Shown: piece after piece, positions 15,237-20,466 of the stretch
How positions within the stretch are numbered: position 1 is the stretch's first letter
Layout: the number at the start of each line of letters is the position of its first letter
Assembly (NCBI GenBank): GCA_021812735.1
Contig: JAKAMV010000070.1
Coordinates: forward strand, 1 to 20,466
Source of the DNA: Chloroflexota bacterium
Lineage (GTDB): Bacteria; Chloroflexota; Limnocylindria; Limnocylindrales; CSP1-4
Direction: 5' to 3'
DNA: 20,466 nucleotides
Made by a program: the position numbers and the translations under genes
The notes under the pieces: model-generated
The model's input: the letters and a program-made list of their open reading frames with translations, nothing else
Database searches by the model: none
Told to the model about the DNA's origin: nothing

Positions 15237-15481
15237 TATCCGTCGCGCGAGACGGTCCAGTGCGAGGTCTGGTCCAGGGCCTCCCGGACCGTGCGGGCCA
15301 CCTCGACGGTGGCCTTCGGGTAGCCCGCCTCGCGGAGCAGCTGCTGCACGTGCGCGCCCGCCTTCGGCCCGTCGTCGAAGCCCTCGTGCGCGGTCGCGTC
15401 GCGCGCGTCCTCGAAGGCGCGGACGAACGCCGGGTCGTCCCAGGGGGTGATCTTCGCCCTGATGTGGGTCATGGCCGTCAT
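15236..15481 (-). CDS. Small hypothetical protein, 81 aa
   Basis: I do not recognise this family. The frame gives an 81-residue hydrophilic protein beginning MTAMTHIRAKI. It is rich in Asp, Glu and Ala, with two predicted helices around residues 17-27 and 38-68, and no cysteines or membrane segment. The start at 15481 is supported by GGAGGT (15489-15494 on the plus strand) 7 nt upstream. An in-frame ATG at 15472 is the alternative, and a longer reading of the frame to 15823 runs across the opposite gene and is unlikely. It converges on coxG with a 28-nt gap and is divergent from the metallo-hydrolase gene at 15606. The composition is protein-like, unlike the Arg/Pro-rich shadow frames nearby. 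No function is proposed. Confidence 0.6.
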   Translation of the reverse strand: MTAMTHIRAKITPWDDPAFVRAFEDARDATAHEGFDDGPKAGAHVQQLLREAGYPKATVEVARTVREALDQTSHWTVSRDG

Positions 15482-15593
15482 CTCGACCACCTCCACAGTG
15501 CAGTGTGCCCGCGCAGCCGATCGCGGGCGAGGGCCGGAAGCCCTCCGATCGTCACGAAGCCGTTGCACCTGCGCGCCGGGCGCCCGCACCTGC

Positions 15594-15599
15594 CAGACT
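15594..15599 (+). promoter_or_regulatory. Possible -10 box (CAGACT) of a leaderless promoter
   Basis: CAGACT ends 6 nt before the ATG at 15606, matching the geometry seen before coxE. No Shine-Dalgarno sequence is present. A TTGCAC at 15563-15568 is too far (25 bp) to be a normal -35. Confidence 0.4.
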
Positions 15600-15605
15600 T
15601 GGGGC

Positions 15606-16244
15606 ATGGAGCGCCTCCACGCCGTCATCGGCCCACTGAACACCAACGTGTACGTCCTTGCTGACGAGCGGAGCCGCGAGGCGATCGCCATCGACACGGC
15701 CACGCCCTGTCTGCCGTGGATCTCGGACGCGCTCGACGCGCGGGGCTGGACCCTGCGGCTCATCGTCAGCACGCACGGCCACTGGGACCACGTGGGCGAG
15801 AACAAGGCGGTGGCCGAGCACACGGGCGCCCAGATCGCGATCCACCCGGCCGACAGCCACTACCTGCTCGATCCGCACCCGCTGTTCGCGCCGTTCGACA
15901 TCATCCCGTCGGTACCGGCCGTGGAGCTGGCCGAGGCCGGCGAGGTCCGATTCGGCAGCGTGCGCCTGCAGATCCTGCACACGCCAGGGCACACGGCAGG
16001 CTCCGTCTGCCTGCTCCACCGGGACGAGGGCCTGCTGTTCTCGGGCGACACGCTGTTCCCCGGCGGCTGGGGTCGGGTCGACCTGCCCAACGGGTCGCCT
16101 GAACAGATGGCCGAGTCCATCGCGCGGCTGGCCGGGCTCGACGACGCGCTGCGCGTGCTGCCCGGGCACGGGGCCGCGACCACGATCGGGAAGGAGCGGC
16201 CGTGGATGGACCTCGTGCAGCGCGAGGGCCGGCTGCCGTTCTGA
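15606..16244 (+). CDS. Metallo-beta-lactamase-fold hydrolase (glyoxalase II-like)
   Basis: This 212-residue MBL-fold enzyme has the full zinc-binding set: THGHWDH (56-62; His57, His59, Asp61, His62), His129 in TPGHT, Asp148 in SGDTLF and His188 in LPGHG. This matches the hydroxyacylglutathione hydrolase-like group of small MBL proteins, which often act on thioesters. The true substrate is unknown. Length is normal and there is no signal peptide. The ATG at 15606 follows a CAGACT box and has no ribosome-binding site; upstream extension of the frame has no family similarity. It lies between the cox operon and a convergent lipoprotein gene, and sequence gives no reason to tie it to CO metabolism. 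Confidence 0.9.
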   Translation: MERLHAVIGPLNTNVYVLADERSREAIAIDTATPCLPWISDALDARGWTLRLIVSTHGHWDHVGENKAVAEHTGAQIAIHPADSHYLLDPHPLFAPFDIIPSVPAVELAEAGEVRFGSVRLQILHTPGHTAGSVCLLHRDEGLLFSGDTLFPGGWGRVDLPNGSPEQMAESIARLAGLDDALRVLPGHGAATTIGKERPWMDLVQREGRLPF

Positions 16245-16424
16245 CGGCCAGGCCGCCTCGGCCCGACCGCCCGGCGCCCGCCCGCAAGCGCCGCGCCCTC
16301 ATCGAGGCGTCGCGCCGAGTCGCGTCAGACTCGCCGCGAGGTCCTGCCACGCACGGCGGACGGCGCACTGACCTGGTTGGACGCGTCGGCCGTGCGGGGC
16401 AATCGCCGGAGTGAGTCCGACATG

Positions 16425-16450
16425 ACTCGCCCGCGTCACTCGCCCGCGTG
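16425..16450 (+). repeat. Two tandem 13-bp repeats
   Basis: ACTCGCCCGCGTC (16425-16437) is followed directly by ACTCGCCCGCGTG (16438-16450), identical at 12 of 13 positions. They sit in the 236-bp gap 16245-16480 between convergent genes. No gene is seen there, and a GACTCGCC word also occurs at 16328-16335. The function is unknown. Confidence 0.5.
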
Positions 16451-16480
16451 CGCCGGGCGCAGGCTGGAGACCGGCAGCGG

Positions 16481-17173
16481 TCAGCGGCGGTACGTCGCCG
16501 TGAGCGTTGTCCGGCCCAGGACGTGCGCCCTCGCGAGCGCGGCCCGGACCGCCGACGCGCGCGGCGACCCGCTGAGGCCCAGCGGCGCGGCGAGCGCGTA
16601 CAGCGTGAACACGTAGTGGTGCGTCCCCGACGGCGGGCACGGGCCCCCGTACCCGACCCGGCCGAAGTCGTTGGTGCCCTGCGCCAGGTGCGACGCGGCG
16701 GCGCCGGCACCCTCTGCGAGCGCGGTGGCGGTCGGATCGATCGCGTAGGCGATCCAGTGCGCGAAGCCGTGCGCGTCAGGGTCGTCGACGAGCAGCACGA
16801 GCGACCTGGTACCCGCGGGGGTGCCGGTCCAGGTCATCCCCGGCGAGAGGTCCCTGCCGTCACAGGTGAACCGGGCGGGGATCGCGCCGCCCGCGGAGAA
16901 CGCCGCGGACGTCAGCGCGAACCGCGGCGTCGGGGCAGGGCTGCCGGTCGGGGTATCGGGTGTCATGGCGGGCACCTCCGTCGGGGGTTCGCTTGCGCCT
17001 CCAGGTGTCGGCGGCAGGGTCAGCGTCGCGCCGGCCGCCGCCGGCGTCGCGAGGGGCGCGGAGGCGGTCCCCCAGGCGATCGGGCTGAGCGACGGGGTCG
17101 CCCCGCAGCCGACGGCGAGGAGCGCGGCGAGGAGCGCGGCGGGGAGCACGACGAGGACCGGGCGGCGGATCAT
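16481..17173 (-). CDS. PEBP/YbhB-YbcL-like lipoprotein
   Basis: This 230-residue protein of the phosphatidylethanolamine-binding (Raf kinase inhibitor-like, YbhB/YbcL) family is probably exported. Residues 1-23 form a signal peptide with a hydrophobic core and end in AVGC, a lipobox-like cleavage site with Cys23, so a lipoprotein is likely. Residues 25-85 are a Pro/Thr/Ala-rich linker. The PEBP domain shows FTCDGRDLSPGMTW (102-115), LVDDPDAHGFAHW (128-140; the DPD and H/HW ligand-pocket residues) and GYGGPCPPSGTHHY (174-187). The start at 17173 is preferred because it gives the signal peptide and overlaps the upstream acetyltransferase stop (ATGA). A longer frame to 17410 lies over that gene. 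Bacterial members have no firmly known role. It is the last gene of the minus-strand operon. Confidence 0.88.
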   Translation of the reverse strand: MIRRPVLVVLPAALLAALLAVGCGATPSLSPIAWGTASAPLATPAAAGATLTLPPTPGGASEPPTEVPAMTPDTPTGSPAPTPRFALTSAAFSAGGAIPARFTCDGRDLSPGMTWTGTPAGTRSLVLLVDDPDAHGFAHWIAYAIDPTATALAEGAGAAASHLAQGTNDFGRVGYGGPCPPSGTHHYVFTLYALAAPLGLSGSPRASAVRAALARAHVLGRTTLTATYRR

Positions 17174-18177
17174 GCGCCCATCGTCTCGCGATCGCCGCCG
17201 GTCCGCCAGCCCGGCGGCGCTGGCGCGTCCACCGGCCGCCCGTAGACTTTCCATCCCTTGGCGACGGTGAAGCCCAGCCCCTCGTAGAGCTTGACGGCGC
17301 CGGTCGGGTTCGACCCGTCCACGCCCAGCCACGCCTCCACCGCGCCCTCGCGCCGGAGGACGCGGAACGACTCGGCGCACAACGCCTTCGCGAGGCCCCG
17401 GCCCCGCCACGCCCGCCGAACCGAGACCCGGTCAAGCCAGCCGCGGGCGACGCCCAGCTGCTCGTTCTCATCCCGGAAGATCGCGTTCATCACTACGCCC
17501 GCCACCTGGTCGCCGTCCCAGGCCACGCACCACAGCCACGGGCTCATGTCCGGGCCGTAGCACATCTCGCGGAAGTCCTCCTCGGTGGCCGGCCGGTGGC
17601 CCCAGTGGTCGAGGAACGCCTCCTCGTTGGCCTCCCAGACGGCGCGGTAGTCCGCCTCCACCGCCGGGCGCAGCTCGAGCCCCTCCGGCAGGTGGTGCTC
17701 CGGCAGCTCACCTGTCAGCGGCCGTCGCATCTCGTACCCGAAGCGGATCGGCACGAAGCCCTCGGCGGCGAGCATTGCCCTGAGGCCCGTCTCCGAGTCG
17801 AGGGCGTAGCCGCGCATCTCTCGGGGCAGCGGCCGCTGGTCTGCGCCCATCCGCGCCACCGCCAAGTCGCGGGCTCGGTGCAGGAGCTCGGTGCCGATGC
17901 CGCGCCGACGGTGCTCGGGACGGACGGCGCCGATGAGCTCGGCCACGAGCGCGCCGTTGCGCTCCACCACCTGGCCGATGCCGTAGCCGACCGGGTCGCC
18001 GCCCACCTCGGCGACCACCATGTCGCGGGGCGGAACCACCGTCGCGAACTCGGACGCCAGGCTTGCGCCGGTCCGGACCTCGTCTGCCCCGTCCGCCCGC
18101 CGGGCCGCGTTGACGATCGAGGCGATCGCCGCCCAGTCGGCCTCGGCTCCGGGACGGAAGTCAACCCGCTCGGTCAT
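17170..18177 (-). CDS. Double-GNAT N-acetyltransferase
   Basis: This 335-residue protein carries two tandem GNAT domains. The first (about 5-155) has the acetyl-CoA loop VRPEHRRRGIGTEL (85-98). The second (about 167-315) has VSVRRAWRGRGLAKAL (251-266) and ends with a YEGLGF motif (298-303). Both CoA loops look intact, so both may bind acyl-CoA. The architecture resembles mycothiol synthase and some antibiotic or protein acetyltransferases, but the sequence does not justify a specific substrate. The ATG at 18177 lies 5 nt after GGAGGAG (18183-18189 on the plus strand). A longer frame extending to 18522 crosses rsgA and is unlikely. It is 52 nt downstream of rsgA and overlaps the PEBP gene start by 4 nt. 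Confidence 0.9.
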   Translation of the reverse strand: MTERVDFRPGAEADWAAIASIVNAARRADGADEVRTGASLASEFATVVPPRDMVVAEVGGDPVGYGIGQVVERNGALVAELIGAVRPEHRRRGIGTELLHRARDLAVARMGADQRPLPREMRGYALDSETGLRAMLAAEGFVPIRFGYEMRRPLTGELPEHHLPEGLELRPAVEADYRAVWEANEEAFLDHWGHRPATEEDFREMCYGPDMSPWLWCVAWDGDQVAGVVMNAIFRDENEQLGVARGWLDRVSVRRAWRGRGLAKALCAESFRVLRREGAVEAWLGVDGSNPTGAVKLYEGLGFTVAKGWKVYGRPVDAPAPPGWRTGGDRETMGA

Positions 18178-18229
18178 GCCTGCTCCTCCGGTGCCCGCCA
18201 TCGGGCCGGCCGCCGTCCCGCTCGCGGGC

Positions 18230-19363
18230 TCATCGGTCGCTCCCGTACTTTCGGGCCACATGGTCGCGCGACGCTGCGCTGATGGCCTTCCACTTGCGAC
18301 GGTCGGCCTCGCGGAGCAGCCGGTCGGTCTGGCGTGCCGCGTGGGCCGCCTCGCGCTCGAGCTTGCGGTGCGAAGCCATCCGCTCCGGCGCGAGCCGGCC
18401 CTCCTCGAGGGCTGCGCGCACGGCGCATCCCGGCTCGCCCTGGTGCCGGCAGTCGGCGAAGCGACACGCCGCGGCGAGGTCGGCCACGTCGGCGAACGCG
18501 GGGGCGAGCCCGTCGCCGGCACCGGTCACGCCGAGCGAGCGGATGCCGGGCGTGTCGATCAGCAGCCCACCGCCGGGCAGGCGGTGCAGCTCCCGGTGGG
18601 TGGTCGTGTGGCGGCCACGGGCGTCAACCGCGCGCACGGCGCTCGTCTTCGCCCGCTCCTCCCCCAGCAAGGCGTTGAGCAGCGTGGACTTGCCCGCGCC
18701 CGACGAGCCCAGCACGACGGCCGTCCGGCCGGGCACCAGGTAGTCGCGGGCAAGCTCGGCGACGCCCGGGCCCTCCCGTGCCGAGACCAGGCGCACGTCC
18801 ACCCCGGGTGCCACCGACTGGGCGGCCGCCCGCGCAGCGTGGGGGTCGGTGGCGGCGTCCGCCTTGTTGAGCAGGATGACCGGCGTGGCCCCGCCGCTCC
18901 ACGCGACGGCCAGGTACCGTTCGAGGCGGCGCAGGTTGAAGTCGCCGTCGAGGCCCGTGACGACCAATGCCAGGTCCACGTTGGCGGCCAGGACCTGCTC
19001 GGAACTCAGCGCCCCGTCGTCCGAGGCGCGGCGGAAGGCCGTCCGGCGGGGGAGCACCGCGGAGATGACGGCAGGGCCGGCCACCGCCGCCTCGGCCTCG
19101 GCAGCCACCCAGTCGCCCACGGCCGGCAGGTCGGCCGGCCGGACGGCGTCGTGCCTGAGACGACCGGCGAGTACGGCGTCGCGGTCGCCGTCGTCAAGGG
19201 CGAGGATCCAGGCACCGCGGTGCGCGGCGACCACTCGGGCCGGCCGGCGGCGCCCGCCCGAGAACGGGGCGAAGCCGACAGCCCAGCGGGCGTCCCAGCC
19301 GAGGCCGTCGGGGACGGACAGCGGGGCTGGGACGATGTCGAGGTCAGGCTCGAACCCATCCAT
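18230..19363 (-). CDS. rsgA: Ribosome small subunit-dependent GTPase A
   Basis: This 377-residue circularly permuted GTPase helps late assembly of the 30S subunit. The G-motifs come in the permuted order: NKAD (G4, 166-169), then GSSGAGKST (G1, 219-227), then DTPG (G3, 270-273). An N-terminal OB-fold (about 35-105) contains the VGDWV segment. The zinc-binding knuckle CRFADCRHQGEPGC (Cys300, Cys305, His307, Cys313) is complete. The C-terminus is basic (RRKWKAI), as expected for rRNA contact. The ATG at 19363 begins 2 nt after the permease stop, so the two are co-translated. Its presence is ordinary; the ABC permease as partner is not a usual neighbour. Confidence 0.97.
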   Translation of the reverse strand: MDGFEPDLDIVPAPLSVPDGLGWDARWAVGFAPFSGGRRRPARVVAAHRGAWILALDDGDRDAVLAGRLRHDAVRPADLPAVGDWVAAEAEAAVAGPAVISAVLPRRTAFRRASDDGALSSEQVLAANVDLALVVTGLDGDFNLRRLERYLAVAWSGGATPVILLNKADAATDPHAARAAAQSVAPGVDVRLVSAREGPGVAELARDYLVPGRTAVVLGSSGAGKSTLLNALLGEERAKTSAVRAVDARGRHTTTHRELHRLPGGGLLIDTPGIRSLGVTGAGDGLAPAFADVADLAAACRFADCRHQGEPGCAVRAALEEGRLAPERMASHRKLEREAAHAARQTDRLLREADRRKWKAISAASRDHVARKYGSDR

Positions 19364-19365
19364 GG

Positions 19366-20169
19366 TCAGCCCACCCGCTTGAGCTTTCCGGTGCGCTTGG
19401 CGTAGCGCTCGGCACGGCCGAATGCCCGCAGGCCCAGCGGGATGAGCACGATGCCCATGGCCACCAGCGGCAGGACGTCGCCCCACAGTGCTGTGATCGA
19501 CGACCCGTCGAGCAGGCCGGCCCGCACGCCCGAGAGGACGTAGGTTGCGGGGGAGAGGTGCGAGAGCACCTGCATCCAGCCCGGCAGCACGCTCACGGGG
19601 TAGTACACGCCCGACACCAGCAGCAGGCACGACTGGAGCACGAACGTCATCTGGGCGCCGCGCTCCACGTAGAGAAGCGGCAGGATCGCGGCCATCATCC
19701 CGATGCCCACGAAGCTGAACGAGCCCAGCAGCACGAAGGCGGCGGCCGTGACCAGGTTCATCGACTCAGGCCGGAGCTGCGGGAAGAACACCAGCAGCAC
19801 CACCAGCATGGCCGCCGTGTGGATGAGGCCGTACGCCATCGCGTACAGGCATGAGCCCAGCAGCTGGGTCCAACGGCGGACCGGGGCCATGAACGTGTAC
19901 TCGAGCGTCCCCTCCCAGCGCTCGACGGCAATCGTCTCGGCGATCCAGCTGAACACCACCGAGAGGTAGTTCCAGAAGACCGCGCCGACGATGAGCGTGA
20001 GCAGCAGGCGGTCGTCACCCGCCGCGGCGCCGATCAGGCTGATCGAGAGCGCGCCGGCGACGGAGTAGACGAGGAACGCCAGCTCCCACCCCCAGTATCG
20101 GCGGGTGAGGAAGAAGTTGCGTTCGACGAAGGCGTACGACGCCTTCAGCTCGGACGTGATGAGGGCCAA
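19366..20169 (-). CDS. ABC-2 type transporter permease
   Basis: This 267-residue membrane protein has six predicted transmembrane segments (about 27-47, 56-78, 104-126, 140-165, 175-195, 230-250). It also has the ABC-2 family features ERWEGTLEYTFMAPV (83-97) in the first cytoplasmic loop and SGVYYPVSVLPGW (186-198) with LSPATYVLSGVR in the re-entrant region. ABC-2 permeases export drugs, polysaccharides or lipids; the substrate is unknown. The start is TTG at 20169, supported by GAAAGGA about 8 nt upstream and by the lack of a nearby ATG. No ATP-binding partner is seen in the window and it may lie beyond the right edge. A strong hairpin stands just before the ribosome-binding site. Confidence 0.9.
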   Translation of the reverse strand: MALITSELKASYAFVERNFFLTRRYWGWELAFLVYSVAGALSISLIGAAAGDDRLLLTLIVGAVFWNYLSVVFSWIAETIAVERWEGTLEYTFMAPVRRWTQLLGSCLYAMAYGLIHTAAMLVVLLVFFPQLRPESMNLVTAAAFVLLGSFSFVGIGMMAAILPLLYVERGAQMTFVLQSCLLLVSGVYYPVSVLPGWMQVLSHLSPATYVLSGVRAGLLDGSSITALWGDVLPLVAMGIVLIPLGLRAFGRAERYAKRTGKLKRVG

Positions 20170-20192
20170 CGGAGCGTTCCTTTCAGGGGTTG

Positions 20193-20226
20193 GCTTGCCG
20201 GGCCGGATCGACCCGGCCCGGCAAGC
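20193..20226 (-). other. Perfect 14-bp hairpin before the ABC permease
   Basis: GCTTGCCGGGCCGG (20193-20206) and its exact complement (20213-20226) enclose a 6-nt loop. On the minus strand it begins 23 nt after the stop of the 66-aa gene and ends about 9 nt before the GAAAGGA ribosome-binding site of the permease. No T-run follows. It may be a T-less terminator, an attenuator or an mRNA-processing hairpin. Confidence 0.55.
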
Positions 20227-20249
20227 GGCGCGACGGGATGGTCATCTCG

Positions 20250-20450
20250 TCACGCGAAGGGGGAGGCGTCACGGAGCGCGTCGTTCATCGCGTCCCCGCC
20301 CACCTTCCGGCCGAACCGGATGATCGACTCGCCGACGCGGTGGCGGATCGGGTGTTGCGGGGCCTTGGCCTGGCGCTCGCGCTCGGCCTCGGCTCGGCAG
20401 CGCGATTGGCGCCCCTTGATCTCGGCGTAGCGGTACTCGATGGAGAACAT
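20250..20450 (-). CDS. Small hypothetical protein, 66 aa
   Basis: I do not recognise this family. The frame gives a very basic 66-residue protein (MFSIEYRYAEIKGRQ...) with a helical Glu/Arg/Ala segment near residues 18-32 (AEAERERQAK). It has no membrane segment, and one cysteine near residue 18. Only 16 nt of upstream sequence are in the window and no clear ribosome-binding site is seen there, so the start is uncertain. It stands upstream of the permease operon on the same strand, separated by a strong hairpin. The balanced composition with Tyr, Ile, Phe and Glu is more like a real protein than the Arg/Pro-rich shadow frames in this GC-rich DNA. Function unknown. Confidence 0.5.
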   Translation of the reverse strand: MFSIEYRYAEIKGRQSRCRAEAERERQAKAPQHPIRHRVGESIIRFGRKVGGDAMNDALRDASPFA

Positions 20451-20466
20451 GGCAGGGGCGAGATCG

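Noticed and set aside
17170..18177. Mycothiol synthase (MshD) for the double-GNAT protein
   Set aside because: The two-domain layout agrees, but no other mycothiol gene is present and I cannot see MshD-specific residues. The architecture is shared by other acetyltransferases.
1..20466. tRNA, rRNA, insertion sequences, transposases, prophage genes or an origin
   Set aside because: None were recognised by reading; no transposase or integrase motifs, no terminal repeats around a gene and no rRNA-like stretches were seen. A tRNA scan was not possible here.

Overview
This is a high-GC bacterial window (roughly 70% or more G+C by eye) carrying an aerobic carbon monoxide dehydrogenase locus followed by a reverse-strand housekeeping block. 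Three things suggest a high-GC soil or aquatic lineage such as Chloroflexota (Limnocylindria/Ellin6529-like), with Actinomycetota or a related phylum as the alternative. These are the base composition, several genes that look leaderless (a -10-like box 6-7 nt before the start codon), and the cox gene content. No rRNA or marker gene settles the lineage.

Region A (1-2854) holds the 3' part of a form II molybdenum hydroxylase large subunit (AYRGAGR active-site loop; 5' end outside the window) and its FAD-binding medium subunit, translationally coupled. Region B (2880-9209) is an accessory and maturation block. It encodes a molybdopterin-binding MoaB/Mog-domain protein, a CoxD-type MoxR AAA+ ATPase, a CoxE-type VWA protein, an XdhC-family protein, a MocA-type nucleotidyltransferase and a class I SAM methyltransferase. 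The last three are tightly coupled. Region C (9210-9921) is a 712-bp non-coding control region with direct repeats, a palindrome, iteron-like repeats, a perfect 19-bp inverted repeat and a good sigma70-like promoter (TTGACG-17-CATACT).

Region D (9922-15207) is a genuine form I CO dehydrogenase operon in the order coxM-coxS-coxL, with the diagnostic AYRCSFR loop carrying the copper-binding cysteine. It continues with an XdhC/CoxF-like protein that has a C-terminal YHS domain, and with coxG. The form I operon has no coxD or coxE of its own here, so the block B copies are the obvious maturation factors, possibly shared with the form II enzyme.

Region E (15236-16244) has an 81-codon hypothetical gene on the minus strand and a metallo-beta-lactamase-fold hydrolase on the plus strand. 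Region F (16481-20450, all minus strand) reads, in transcription order: a 66-aa hypothetical protein, an ABC-2 type permease (TTG start), the ribosome-assembly GTPase RsgA, a double-GNAT acetyltransferase and a PEBP/YbhB-like lipoprotein. Genes from the permease to the lipoprotein are 2-52 nt apart or overlap, so they look like one operon.

The most interesting items are the layered control region before coxM, the YHS-fused XdhC protein beside a Mo-Cu enzyme, and the methyltransferase coupled to the molybdenum-cofactor nucleotidyltransferase.
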